Source: LMUY01 sp965198565 (lineage in GTDB: Bacteria > Pseudomonadota > Alphaproteobacteria > Acetobacterales > Acetobacteraceae). Taken from it: 64,000 nt of DNA. The DNA is taken from assembly GCA_965198565.1 (NCBI GenBank), contig OZ240665.1, positions 4,526,001 to 4,590,000 on the forward strand, given 5' to 3'. A program made the translations under genes and the position numbers. Below, one piece after another: positions 10,652 to 19,247 of the stretch. The notes beneath the pieces are model-generated. The model did no database searches. It worked only from the letters and a program-made list of their open reading frames with translations, and was not told the DNA's origin. Position 1 is the first letter of the stretch; each line of letters begins with the position of its first letter.

Positions 10652-11230
10652 TTACGTCGTGACCAGCGTGGCGGCGGAGCCGGTGGTCTGGGCGGAGCTG
10701 CCGTAGTTGGCCAGCGTCTGCTGCAAGGTCGCCTGCAGCTTGTCCAGCACGCTCTGCAAGCTGTTCGGATCGGTGGCCGTGCTCGCGCTGCTGGACGCCG
10801 GTTTGACGTTGCCGAGCAGTTCCTGCAGGCGGTCGGCCACGTGCCGGATGCCGCTGGCGCCGGCGCCGGCGCCGCTGCCCGGAGGCGCGTTCGCGCTGAG
10901 CGTCGGGTCGGTGGCGCTCGCCGGGTCGGACGCGGCGGTGGCGCTCTGCGCGGTCGTCCCGGCAGCGCTCGGCTGGCCGGACTGGGCGTTCAGCAGGATG
11001 GACTGCAGCTCGGAGGCAAACTTCTGGATGCCGGCCGTGCTGGTGTCGCTGCTCGAGGTGGGGCCAGCGGCAGCGGCCGAACCGCTGCCGCTGGAGGTGG
11101 CGGTGGTGCTGGAAAACAGGTCGGTCGGGTCGCTTGCGCTGGCCCCGGCGGCCTGATTGCCGCCGCCGTGGTGGTGATGGTGAACCGCTGGGCTCACCTG
11201 TGCCGTGCTGCTGCTGATGGGTGCGCTCAT
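10652..11230 (-). CDS. Ser/Ala/Thr-rich protein with three helical repeats and a His run
   Basis: Function not recognised. The 192-residue product is low in complexity, mostly Ser, Ala, Thr and Gly, with no signal peptide or membrane segment. It starts with a polar stretch holding five consecutive His (about residues 17-21). Three similar amphipathic segments are embedded: IQKFASELQSILLNAQ (about 68-83), IRHVADRLQELLGNV (about 127-141) and LQSVLDKLQATLQQTLAN (about 158-175). The start is firm: AGAAGGAG stands eight bases before the ATG. Low-complexity proteins with short helices can be secreted or act as coats, but nothing here proves either. Confidence 0.75.
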   Translation of the reverse strand: MSAPISSSTAQVSPAVHHHHHGGGNQAAGASASDPTDLFSSTTATSSGSGSAAAAGPTSSSDTSTAGIQKFASELQSILLNAQSGQPSAAGTTAQSATAASDPASATDPTLSANAPPGSGAGAGASGIRHVADRLQELLGNVKPASSSASTATDPNSLQSVLDKLQATLQQTLANYGSSAQTTGSAATLVTT

Positions 11231-11656
11231 CTCGAATGCTCCTTCTGGACCCTAGTCAATGCTTGCTGCCAATGGGGTTGCACCCGCCGTACCAGGCCGG
11301 TACTCCCGGATTTCCGCCGTTTTCGCAGGTGGACGGGCGGCAGATTTTGCCCGGTCGGCACTATCGGCACGGCAATCGCGCGCTGGTATTTTGCTCGCGC
11401 ATTTCCAAATGCAGCTTCATCTAGGCAGGCAGCGGGCGCAGCACCCGCGACCGGGGGAGGTGGCCAGTGTTGACGCGGAGCGCCACTTTCATCACGACTG
11501 CTCGACCGATTGTCGCCGTGCTGACCGCAAGCTCATTGCAATGCCGCTGTTACTCGTGGGATTGCACAAGGTGACAGTGTCCGAACTATTCAATGGCTCA
11601 CGGCGTTGCGTGCCGAACCGAGCTGACGCCACAGGAGCTCCGCCCTGACCCCCGAT
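11231..11656. promoter_or_regulatory. Divergent intergenic region
   Basis: This 426-base gap separates the leftward Ser/Ala-rich gene from the rightward DedA gene and must hold both promoters. I see no convincing gene or tRNA. AGGAG at 11633-11637 is the likely ribosome binding site of the DedA gene. Confidence 0.5.
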
Positions 11657-12247
11657 TTGGCTCACGTCTTTCCGGCATGGCTGACGATCACCGGCCATGA
11701 ACCGGTGATCCAGGGCGTCATGATCGTGCTCGGCACCTTCGTCCTGGAGGATGCCGCGACCATCCTGGCGGCGATGGACGTGCAAGTCGGCCAATTGACC
11801 ATCACGGTCGCCCTGATCGCGCTGTATCTCGGGATCGTGTTGGGTGACTTGGGGCTATACGGGCTGGGCAAGCTCGCCGCCAGCACGCCCCTAGCGCGGC
11901 GCTGGGCGCCGCCGGAACGCTTCGCGCACAGCCGCAAATGGATCCGCAGCCACGTGTTCAGCGTGGTGTTCATCAGCCGTTTCCTGCCCGGCGCCAGGCT
12001 GCCGACCTACACGGCCTGCGGCTATCTCGGCGCAAATTTCCGCCGCTTCGCCTGCGCGGCGATCGTGGCGACGCTGATCTGGACCACGCTGCTGTTCAGC
12101 GTTTCGCTGCGCATCGGCCGCCTCATGGCCGAGCACATGGGCGAGTGGCGCTGGGTCGGCATGGCCGGCTTCGCGCTCACCATCGTGCTGGTCGGCCGGT
12201 TGGCGGCGCGGCTGCAATCGGCCGACTCGCACCTGCACACGCCATGA
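11657..12247 (+). CDS. DedA/SNARE-associated (VTT domain) membrane protein
   Basis: Inner-membrane protein of the DedA/VTT superfamily, linked in other bacteria to undecaprenyl-phosphate or phospholipid translocation and membrane homeostasis. It has four to five hydrophobic segments in 196 residues. The characteristic motif F-SRFLPGARLPTYTACGYLG lies at about residues 106-126, matching the DedA F/Y-x3-R-x4-R signature. The TTG at 11657 is the first ordinary start, but AGGAG (11633-11637) is spaced better, at seven bases, for a CTG at 11645, which would add four residues. The stop overlaps the ATG of the next gene (ATGA). Confidence 0.85.
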   Translation: MAHVFPAWLTITGHEPVIQGVMIVLGTFVLEDAATILAAMDVQVGQLTITVALIALYLGIVLGDLGLYGLGKLAASTPLARRWAPPERFAHSRKWIRSHVFSVVFISRFLPGARLPTYTACGYLGANFRRFACAAIVATLIWTTLLFSVSLRIGRLMAEHMGEWRWVGMAGFALTIVLVGRLAARLQSADSHLHTP

Positions 12248-13326
12248 GCCAAGCCGCCGTGACGGCGGCCGCCCGGCGGACGGCCGCGACCGACCGCGTT
12301 ATCTCCCCCTTCGAGTTCTGGCCCGGCTGGCTGTTCTACGCCCCCGTGGTGACGCAATGGATCCTGCTCGGCCTGCGCTACGGCGACATGAGCTTGCCGA
12401 CCGCGGCCAACCCGAGCATCGAGACCGGCGGGCTGTGCGGCGAGAGCAAGACCGAAATCCTCGACCAGGTGGCCGGCCCGGCGCGCGACTGGATCGCGCC
12501 CTACGTCACCTTCATCGCCGGGCAGGACGACCCGGCGGCAATGGCCGAGACCAGCGGGTTCGCCTGGCCGATGGTGCTGAAGCCCGACATCGGCTGCAAC
12601 GGCACCGGCGTGCGCCTGGTCGCCGACCCGCAGACGCTGCGCCAGTCGGTCGCGGAATTTCCGCGTGGCGTGAAGCTGCTGCTGCAGCAGTACATCCAAG
12701 GTCCGGGCGAGGCGGGGTTGTTCTACATCCGCTACCCGGACGAGCCTCATGGCCGGCTGACTTCGGTCACGCTCAAGCTTCAGCCCACCGTGGTTGGCAA
12801 CGGCCGCTCCACGATCGAGCAGCTCGTCCGGGCGGACCCTCGGGCGGGGCGGGTGCCGCAGCTCTACCTGCGCCGCCTGGCCTCCCGTATCGCCGAGGTG
12901 CCGCCAGCCGGCGAGGTCGTGCCGCTGGTGTTCACTGGCAATCACTGTAAGGGATCGGTGTTCCTCAACGGTTCCGACATCGTCACCCCGGCGCTCACCG
13001 AGCGGGTGGACCAGATCGCCCGCGCCATCCCGAACTTCCACTTCGGCCGGGTCGACATCCGCTACGTCTCGGAGGCGGCGCTGAAGCTTGGCCAGGGCTT
13101 CACCATCATCGAGGTGAACGGCGCCGGGTCGGAGGCGACGCATATCTGGGACGCGCGCTGCACGTTGCGGGAGGCCTATGCCTCGCAGTTCGCACATTAC
13201 CGCGCGGCATGGGAGATCGGCCGAATCAACCGCTCCCGGGGGATGAGACCGAGCGGCCTGCGCGCCATGTATCGTCTTTGGCGGCTGCAGCGCAGGCTGA
13301 TGGCGTCCTACCCGACCAACGACTGA
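12244..13326 (+). CDS. ATP-grasp family carboxylate ligase-like protein
   Basis: A 360-residue protein with an ATP-grasp fold: PMVLKPDIGCNGTGV (about residues 115-129) resembles the first ATP-binding lobe, LLLQQYIQGPGEAG (about 148-161) the hinge, and FTIIEVNGAGSEATH (about 287-301) the metal-binding Asn/Glu end. Relatives join a carboxylate to an amine or thiol using ATP. The N-terminus (PFEFWPGWLFYAPV, about 22-35) is hydrophobic and may contact the membrane. Coupling to the DedA gene (ATGA) suggests a joint envelope function. The actual substrate is unknown. Confidence 0.75.
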   Translation: MSQAAVTAAARRTAATDRVISPFEFWPGWLFYAPVVTQWILLGLRYGDMSLPTAANPSIETGGLCGESKTEILDQVAGPARDWIAPYVTFIAGQDDPAAMAETSGFAWPMVLKPDIGCNGTGVRLVADPQTLRQSVAEFPRGVKLLLQQYIQGPGEAGLFYIRYPDEPHGRLTSVTLKLQPTVVGNGRSTIEQLVRADPRAGRVPQLYLRRLASRIAEVPPAGEVVPLVFTGNHCKGSVFLNGSDIVTPALTERVDQIARAIPNFHFGRVDIRYVSEAALKLGQGFTIIEVNGAGSEATHIWDARCTLREAYASQFAHYRAAWEIGRINRSRGMRPSGLRAMYRLWRLQRRLMASYPTND

Positions 13327-13334
13327 GGCATTCC

Positions 13335-14435
13335 ATGGCAACTGACCTGTTTGAACCCGTCACCCTGGGGGGCGACTTTGTGCTGGCCAACCGCATCGTG
13401 ATGGCGCCGCTGACGCGCAGCCGGGCCGGGGCGGGCGACGTGCCGGGGCCGATGAACGCGCAGTATTACGCGCAGCGCTCCACCGCCGGGCTGATCGTGT
13501 CCGAGGCGACCAATATCAGCCAGCAGGGCAAGGGCTACGCCTTCACGCCCGGCATCTACACCGACGCGCAGGTGGCCGGCTGGCGCATCGTCACCGACGC
13601 GGTGCATGCGGCGGGTGGGCGGATTTTCTGCCAATTGTGGCATGTCGGCCGCATCAGCCATCCATCCTTGCAGCCCGGCGGCGGCTTGCCGGTGTCCGCC
13701 TCCAACGTGCGGGCGGACATGCAGGCGTTCACCGAGACCGGGATGCAGCCGACCGTGGCGCCGCGCGCGCTCGAGCTGTCCGAGATCCCCGGGTTGATCG
13801 AGCAGTATCGCCACGCGGCGGACTGTGCCAAGCGGGCGGGGTTCGACGGCGTGGAGATCCATGGCGCCAACGGCTACCTGCTCGAGCAATTCCTTCGCCA
13901 GGTGACCAACCAGCGCACCGACCAGTACGGCGGCTCGGTGGAGAACCGTGCGCGATTGCTGCTGGAGGTGGCGGCGGCCGTGGTGGAGGTTTGGGGCGGC
14001 GGCCAGCGCGTCGGAATCCGGCTCTCCCCGGTGAGCCCGGCGAACGACATGAGCGGGTTCGAGGACGCGCAGGAGCTGTATGAGACGGTGGTGGCGGGCA
14101 TCGAGCGGCTCGGCCTCTGCTACATGCACATCATCGAGGGCGCGACCCAGGGCCCGCGGGACTCCTCGCCGTTCGACTATGTGCGCCTGCGCGGCCTGTT
14201 CAGCGGGCTCTACATGGCCAACAACAACTACGACCTGACCATGGCGGAAGACGCCGTGGCGCAGTTGCGGGTGGACCTGATCGCGTTCGGCCGCCCGTTC
14301 ATCACCAATCCCGATTTGGTTGAGCGGCTGCGCACGGGGGTGCCGTTGGCGCCGTCCGACGACAAGAGCCATTGGTATGGCGGCGGTGCCGAGGGCTATA
14401 CTGATTACCCGGCTGCCACCCGGCGGGCGGCGTAG
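13335..14435 (+). CDS. Old Yellow Enzyme family alkene reductase (NemA-like)
   Basis: FMN-dependent NAD(P)H oxidoreductase of 366 residues that reduces activated alkenes, maleimides or nitro compounds. It has the OYE barrel signatures MAPLTRSRAG (about 24-33), QLWHVGRISHP (about 99-109), the substrate-binding pair in EIHGANGYLLEQFL (about 175-188, His and Asn with the proton-donor Tyr), QYGGSVENRARLL, and FGRPFITNPDLVERL near the end. The ATG at 13335 is chosen because the family begins there, eight bases after the ATP-grasp stop. Confidence 0.93.
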   Translation: MATDLFEPVTLGGDFVLANRIVMAPLTRSRAGAGDVPGPMNAQYYAQRSTAGLIVSEATNISQQGKGYAFTPGIYTDAQVAGWRIVTDAVHAAGGRIFCQLWHVGRISHPSLQPGGGLPVSASNVRADMQAFTETGMQPTVAPRALELSEIPGLIEQYRHAADCAKRAGFDGVEIHGANGYLLEQFLRQVTNQRTDQYGGSVENRARLLLEVAAAVVEVWGGGQRVGIRLSPVSPANDMSGFEDAQELYETVVAGIERLGLCYMHIIEGATQGPRDSSPFDYVRLRGLFSGLYMANNNYDLTMAEDAVAQLRVDLIAFGRPFITNPDLVERLRTGVPLAPSDDKSHWYGGGAEGYTDYPAATRRAA

Positions 14436-14453
14436 CGCACCCTCGGCCCTAGG

Positions 14454-14548
14454 CCCTCACCCCGACCCTCTCCCAGAGGGAGAGGGAGAAGGAGGCCGAC
14501 AAACCTCTGAGCAAAGCCCTCTCCCTCTGGGAGAGGGTTGGGTGAGGG
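14454..14548. repeat. Palindromic repeat pair (locus d)
   Basis: Copies at 14454-14488 and 14517-14548 face each other between the Old Yellow Enzyme gene and uppP. They lie 18 bases after the OYE stop, where they could form a terminator. Confidence 0.85.
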
Positions 14549-14632
14549 AGGGGGCCCACACAACGTCCCTTGCCAGACCCTGCCCCATCCGGCAGGAACC
14601 TCCCCGTCTCGTGAGGGGGTCAGTCGGGCCGG

Positions 14633-15472
14633 ATGGATACGTTGCAGGCGATCGTCATAGCCGTGGTCCAGGGCGCCACCGAGCTCTTCCCCGTCAGCAG
14701 CCTCGGCCATGCGGTGGTGCTCCCTGCCCTGCTGCGCTGGCCGCTGAACCAGGCGGCGCCGGCCTTCCTGCCGTTCCTGGTGATGCTGCATGTCGGCACC
14801 GCCGTCGCCCTGCTGGGCTACTTCTGGCGGGACTGGCTGGCGCTGGCGCTGGGCGTGCTCGGCCTGTCTGGTCGGGTCAGCACCCAGGACAACCGCCGCA
14901 AGTTCGTGCTCATCGTAGTCGCCACCATCCCCGCGGTGGTGAGCGGCTTCGTGCTCGAGCACTTCCTGCGCGACCTGTTCGCCTCCCCGCTGATCGCGGC
15001 CGGCTTCCTGGCCCTGAACGGCGTGCTGCTGCTGTTCGGCGAGCGGCTGCGGGCGCGAGGCGGGCATCGCGACATGCGGTCGATGACCATTGTGGACGCG
15101 CTGGCGGTCGGCTTCTGGCAATGCACGGCCCTGATCCCTGGGATTTCCCGCTCCGGCGCCACCATCGTGGGCGGCTTGCTGCGCGGGATCGACCATGAGG
15201 GCTCGGCGCATTTCTCGTTCCTGATCGCCACCCCGATCATCATCGGCGCCACCGTGCTCGAGGTGCCGAAGCTGCGCCATGCCGACGTGCCGCCGGGCAC
15301 GTTCGAGCTGGCTGCGCTGGCGGCGGTGGTGGCGGGCATCGTGGCGCTGATCAGCACGGCGTTCCTGATGCGCTACTTCAAGCACAACGATAAATGGGCG
15401 CTCGGCCCGTTCGCCGGCTACTGCATCGTGGCCGGCCTGGGCAGCCTGGCCTATCTCGGGCTGATGGCGTGA
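14633..15472 (+). CDS. uppP: Undecaprenyl-diphosphate phosphatase
   Basis: Integral membrane phosphatase (BacA/UppP, 279 residues) that recycles undecaprenyl pyrophosphate to the carrier phosphate used for peptidoglycan, LPS and other glycans; overexpression gives bacitracin resistance in relatives. The catalytic motifs are QGATELFPVSSLGH (about residues 13-26) and IPGISRSGATIVGG (about 166-179). Seven to eight hydrophobic segments are visible. The stop overlaps the GTG start of the SGNH hydrolase gene, so the two are coupled. Confidence 0.94.
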   Translation: MDTLQAIVIAVVQGATELFPVSSLGHAVVLPALLRWPLNQAAPAFLPFLVMLHVGTAVALLGYFWRDWLALALGVLGLSGRVSTQDNRRKFVLIVVATIPAVVSGFVLEHFLRDLFASPLIAAGFLALNGVLLLFGERLRARGGHRDMRSMTIVDALAVGFWQCTALIPGISRSGATIVGGLLRGIDHEGSAHFSFLIATPIIIGATVLEVPKLRHADVPPGTFELAALAAVVAGIVALISTAFLMRYFKHNDKWALGPFAGYCIVAGLGSLAYLGLMA

Positions 15473-16239
15473 GGCGTGCGGCCGCCGCCGGGCTGCTGCT
15501 GCTCGCCGCCGCCCCCTTCGCCCACTCGGCCTCAAACCCGGCCGCCACCCCGCTCTCCCGCGACAACCTGCCCTGGTGGCACGCGCGGCATGAAGAAAAA
15601 CTGGCCGAAGTACGCGCCGGCCATGTGGACCTGGTGTTCCTGGGCGACTCCATCACGCAGGATTGGGAGGAGCACGGCCCGCCCGCCTGGCGGGATTTCG
15701 CCCCCGTCTGGCAGCGCTACTACGGCGACCGCCACGCGCTGAACCTCGGCTTCAAGGGCGACACCACGGCCAGCCTGCTCTGGCGCATGCAGCACGGTGA
15801 GGTGGACGGCATCTCGCCCAAGGCCGCCGTGGTGCTGATCGGCGCCAACAACAACGGCCGGGTGCATTGGTCGGCGGAGCAGACCTTGGGGGGCATCGCC
15901 GCCGTCATCGAGGAAGCGCACCGCAAGCTGCCGGCGACCAAGATCCTGCTGCTGTCGGTGCTGCCGTCCGACCGGTCGGCCTGGGTGGACGAGACCACCG
16001 CCGCCATCAACGCCGGTTTGGCAGCGCGCTACGGCCAGGGGCAAGACCCGGCGGTCACCTATCTGGACGTGACGGGGCTGTTCATGACCGGCGGCAAGCT
16101 CGACCGGGCGGCGTTCCTGGACGGCTATCTCACCCCGCCCGACCCGCTGCTGCACCCCACGGCGCAGGCGCAGGCACGGCTGGCCGCGGCGATGGAGCCG
16201 ACACTAGCCCGGCTGCTCGGCGACCGTCCGCGCTCCTGA
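15469..16239 (+). CDS. Exported SGNH/GDSL-family hydrolase
   Basis: A 256-residue esterase-like protein with a cleavable signal peptide (hydrophobic core LLLLAAAPF, cleavage near HSAS at about residue 22). SGNH blocks are present: block I FLGDSITQDW with the nucleophilic Ser, block II Gly in NLGFKGDTT, block III GANNNG with the Asn, and block V DPLLHPTAQA with the Asp-His pair. It resembles PAF-acetylhydrolase-type esterases that may deacylate glycans or lipids in the periplasm. The GTG start at 15469 overlaps the uppP stop (GTGA). The 3' end overlaps the convergent exporter gene by 36 bases. Confidence 0.87.
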   Translation: MRRAAAAGLLLLAAAPFAHSASNPAATPLSRDNLPWWHARHEEKLAEVRAGHVDLVFLGDSITQDWEEHGPPAWRDFAPVWQRYYGDRHALNLGFKGDTTASLLWRMQHGEVDGISPKAAVVLIGANNNGRVHWSAEQTLGGIAAVIEEAHRKLPATKILLLSVLPSDRSAWVDETTAAINAGLAARYGQGQDPAVTYLDVTGLFMTGGKLDRAAFLDGYLTPPDPLLHPTAQAQARLAAAMEPTLARLLGDRPRS

Positions 16240-17433
16240 GGCGGCCAGCGCCAGCAGGGCGGCACCACAGGTCAACCCGCCGAGCACGAAGGGCGCACCG
16301 CCCAACAGCGGCCCGCCCAGCCGCACCGCGCCGGAATAGACCAGCGCCGCCAACACGGGGGCGGCCACGGCGACCAGGCCCTGCACCGAGGACAGCCCGC
16401 CCTGCACCTCGCCCTGCCGCTCGGCTGCGACATTGCCGGACAGCAGGCCGCGCAGAGCGGGCGTGGCGATGGCGCCAAAGGCTTGCATCGTGATCGCCAG
16501 GTAGATCACCCAGCCGGCCGGCGCCACGCCGAACACCAGGTAGGACAGCGTTCCGATCGCCAAGCCGGCATAGGCGGCGCCCCGCTCGCCAAGACGGCGG
16601 ATGGCCGGACGCACCAGCAGGCCCTGCACCAAGGCCTGCCCGACGCCGAAGCAGGCCAGCGCCAAGCCATTCTCCTGCGGCCCCCAGCCGAAGCGCAGGC
16701 CCATCGACAGCACGAAGGTGCTCTGCAGCGCGCCGAAGCCGAACCAGAGCAACGCCCAGGACGCGGTCAGCCAACTGCTTTGCCGGCCGGACAGCAGGGT
16801 GTGCAAGCTGCCGACCGGGTTGGCGCGGCGCCAGGAGAACGGGCGGCGGCGTTCGGGCGGCAGGCTTTCCGGCATCACCAGGGCGCCGAACCCGGCGTCG
16901 GCCAGGGCCAGGGCAGCCGCGACGAGGAACGGCAGCCGCAGGCCGATGGTGCCGAGCAGCCCGCCGAGCGCCGGGCCGATGACGAAGCCGGCGCCGAAGG
17001 TGGCGCCCACCAGGCCGAACCGGGCCGAACGCTGCGCCGGCGGCGTGATGTCGGCGACGTAGGCGGTGGCGGTGGAGTAGTTGGCCGAGGTGGCGCCGGC
17101 GAGCAGCCGCCCGAGGAACAGCCAGGCGAGCGAGGGCGCCCAGGCCAGCAGCAGGTAGTTGGCGGCCACCCCGAGCATCGAGAGGATGACGATCGGGCGC
17201 CGGCCGTAGCGGTCCGACAGCCCGCCGAGGATGGGTGCGGCGATGAATTGGGCGAGCGAGAAGGTGGCCACCAGCGCGCCCACCCATTCCGCCGCCCTGC
17301 TGCTGTTGCCACCGCTGAGCTGCTGCACCAGCCCGGGCACGATGGGCACGACGATGCCGAAGCCCAGCGCGTCGATGCCCAGCGTGAGCAGGATGAAGAC
17401 CAGGCCGGGGCGGCGGCTTGCGGTGGAGCTCAT
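16204..17433 (-). CDS. TetA-like major facilitator exporter
   Basis: Twelve-helix drug:proton antiporter of the DHA1/TetA type, 409 residues. The first helix has DALGFGIVVPIVP (about 21-33), as in class A-G tetracycline pumps. Loop 2-3 carries the MFS motif GGLSDRYGRRP (about 70-80). Helix 5 has motif C-like GATFGAGFVIGPALGG. Tetracycline transport is possible by similarity, but substrate range cannot be read from sequence. It is convergent with the SGNH hydrolase gene. Confidence 0.9.
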   Translation of the reverse strand: MSSTASRRPGLVFILLTLGIDALGFGIVVPIVPGLVQQLSGGNSSRAAEWVGALVATFSLAQFIAAPILGGLSDRYGRRPIVILSMLGVAANYLLLAWAPSLAWLFLGRLLAGATSANYSTATAYVADITPPAQRSARFGLVGATFGAGFVIGPALGGLLGTIGLRLPFLVAAALALADAGFGALVMPESLPPERRRPFSWRRANPVGSLHTLLSGRQSSWLTASWALLWFGFGALQSTFVLSMGLRFGWGPQENGLALACFGVGQALVQGLLVRPAIRRLGERGAAYAGLAIGTLSYLVFGVAPAGWVIYLAITMQAFGAIATPALRGLLSGNVAAERQGEVQGGLSSVQGLVAVAAPVLAALVYSGAVRLGGPLLGGAPFVLGGLTCGAALLALAASGARTVAEQPG

Positions 17434-17458
17434 GCGGTGCTGTCTCTTCTTAGAAAAG

Positions 17459-17553
17459 CCCTCTCCCTCTGGGAGAGGGTTGGGTGAAGGCGCGATGCTC
17501 GACTGATCGTGCGTAGCACCCTCACCCCGGCCCTCTCCCAGAGGGAGAGGGAG
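17459..17553. repeat. Palindromic repeat pair (locus e), reaching into mutY
   Basis: Copies at 17459-17490 and 17519-17553. The second copy overlaps the 3' end of mutY: the mutY stop (17522-17524) and its last codons are repeat sequence, followed inward by a purine-rich GAAGAAGAA tract. The first copy lies between mutY and the start of the TetA-like gene. Confidence 0.88.
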
Positions 17554-18640
17554 AGGGAGAAGAAGAAGAAGAGGGAGAGGGAGCTACATCCTGCGCCACC
17601 CGAATGCACTTGCGCATCACCGTGGGCAGCGCCTCTTCCGCCAGCGCCGCCGCCGGGCGCAAGAAGCCCTCGGCGGCGATCTGCGGCACGGCGGCCGCGT
17701 ACACGTCCAGCGCAAGCTCGAAATGGGTCAAGCCATGGAACGCCTGGCCGGCCCGGCGCCACTCGGCTTGCATCGGCGCGGCCGCCAGCGCCTCGGCCTC
17801 GCTCCACGGCTCGGGGCGCCAGGGCGTGCCAGGCAGCTCAGTCATGCCGCCGAGCAGCCCTGTCGGCGGGCGGCGGCGCAGCAGCACCTGGCCGGCGCCG
17901 TCGACCAGCCAGAAATGCGCGCCAAACCGGCGCGGACGCGGCTTCTTGGCGGCCTTGTGCGGCAACTCGGTGGCGATCCCAGCCAGGCGGCCGCGGCACT
18001 CCGCCATGAGCGGGCACAGCGCGCAGGCGGGCGCCGCCGGGGTGCAAATGGTGGCCCCCAGGTCGAACAGCGCCTGTGCGAAGTCGGACGGGCGGGCGTA
18101 GGCCACCGGATCCTCGCCCATCGCCGCAGCGGCGGCGGCGATGATGTGGCGGCCGAGCGGCAAGGGCGTGGTGACGGCGAACAGGCGCGAGACCACCCGC
18201 TCCACATTGCCGTCGATCGGCACCGCCGGCACGCCGAACGCGATGGCCGCGATGGCCGAGGCGGTGTAGGCGCCGATCCCCGGCAGCGCGCGCAGCCCCG
18301 CCACGTCCTGCGGGAAGCCGCCCGCTGCCGCCACCTGCCGCGCGCAGGCATGCAGGTTGCGCGCGCGGGCGTAGTAGCCGAGCCCGGCCCAGGCGGCCAT
18401 CACGTCCCCTTCGGGCGCGGCCGCCAGCGCCGCCACGCTGGGAAAGCGCTGCAGGAAGCGCTCGAAATAGGGTATCACCGCGGCCACCGTGGTCTGCTGC
18501 AGCATGATCTCCGACAGCCAGACGCGGTAGGGATCGGCGGTCTGCCCCGGTTCGGCGCGCCACGGCAGGCGGCGGCGGGACCGGTCATACCAGGCCAGCA
18601 GGGCAACAGGATCGGGCAGGCAAGCGGGATCGGGAGGCAC
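17522..18640 (-). CDS. mutY: A/G-specific adenine glycosylase
   Basis: Base-excision repair glycosylase that removes adenine mispaired with 8-oxoguanine; 372 residues. Catalytic Glu in SEIMLQQT (about 37-44), helix-hairpin-helix LPGIGAYTASA (about 113-123), catalytic Asp in VPIDGNVERV (about 133-142), and the iron-sulfur ligand set C-x6-C-x2-C-x5-C (CTPAAPACALCPLMAEC, about 189-205). A NUDIX-like C-domain follows. The GTG at 18640 is the only usable start; it faces the DUF721 gene with nine bases between start codons. The final 20 or so residues (Ser/Pro-rich, ending GRGPG) are encoded by the palindromic repeat and are not family sequence. Confidence 0.94.
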   Translation of the reverse strand: MPPDPACLPDPVALLAWYDRSRRRLPWRAEPGQTADPYRVWLSEIMLQQTTVAAVIPYFERFLQRFPSVAALAAAPEGDVMAAWAGLGYYARARNLHACARQVAAAGGFPQDVAGLRALPGIGAYTASAIAAIAFGVPAVPIDGNVERVVSRLFAVTTPLPLGRHIIAAAAAAMGEDPVAYARPSDFAQALFDLGATICTPAAPACALCPLMAECRGRLAGIATELPHKAAKKPRPRRFGAHFWLVDGAGQVLLRRRPPTGLLGGMTELPGTPWRPEPWSEAEALAAAPMQAEWRRAGQAFHGLTHFELALDVYAAAVPQIAAEGFLRPAAALAEEALPTVMRKCIRVAQDVAPSPSSSSSPSPSPSGRGPG

Positions 18641-18649
18641 GGGGCGGGT

Positions 18650-19114
18650 ATGGCGACGCAGCCGGACGAGGACAAGCGCTACGTCGGCGGCCCGCGCGCG
18701 GTGGGCAGCCTGCTGCCCGCCCTGGTGCGCCCGGCGTTCCGGCGCCGCTCGCCCGCCAGCGCCCAGCTCATGACGGATTGGCCCGCCATCGTCGGCCCGG
18801 CGCTCGCCGCGGTGACGGAGCCGCGCCGGCTCTCCGGCACCACGCTGACCCTGGCCTGCGCCGGCCCCGTGGCGATGGAGCTGCAGCACATGACGGGCGA
18901 GTTGCTGTCCCGCATCAACGGCCATCTCGGCCGGGTCGCGGTGGAGCGGCTGCGCTTTACCCAGGACACGGTGAGCCGCGCCTTGCCGCCCGCTGCCGCG
19001 ACGGCGCTGCAACCGATCGCGGTGGCTGGGGTGCCGCCGGGTCCGTTGCAGGACGCGCTTGCCCGTCTCGCGGCGGCGGTGGCGGGCAAAGCGTCCGCGC
19101 TCACCAAAGGCTGA
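18650..19114 (+). CDS. DUF721 (DciA-like) protein
   Basis: A 154-residue protein of the DUF721 family, whose best-known member DciA helps load the replicative helicase DnaB. The core runs from about residue 22 to 110: DWPAIVGPALAAVTEPRRL, then VAMELQHMTGELLSRIN, typical of the small KH-like fold. A divergent mutY-DUF721 arrangement is common in alphaproteobacteria as far as I recall. The start ATG at 18650 agrees with the family N-terminus. Confidence 0.8.
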   Translation: MATQPDEDKRYVGGPRAVGSLLPALVRPAFRRRSPASAQLMTDWPAIVGPALAAVTEPRRLSGTTLTLACAGPVAMELQHMTGELLSRINGHLGRVAVERLRFTQDTVSRALPPAAATALQPIAVAGVPPGPLQDALARLAAAVAGKASALTKG

Positions 19115-19247
19115 GGTACTACCGCATCAGGCATGTGTCTTAGCTGCAACGCTCAAAAAAATAACTGCACTACAACAATCGCTTAACGTTTCTACAACCG
19201 GCTTGATGGCATGTTAGGCGGGTCACGTAGCATCATGCAGGTTCCCG

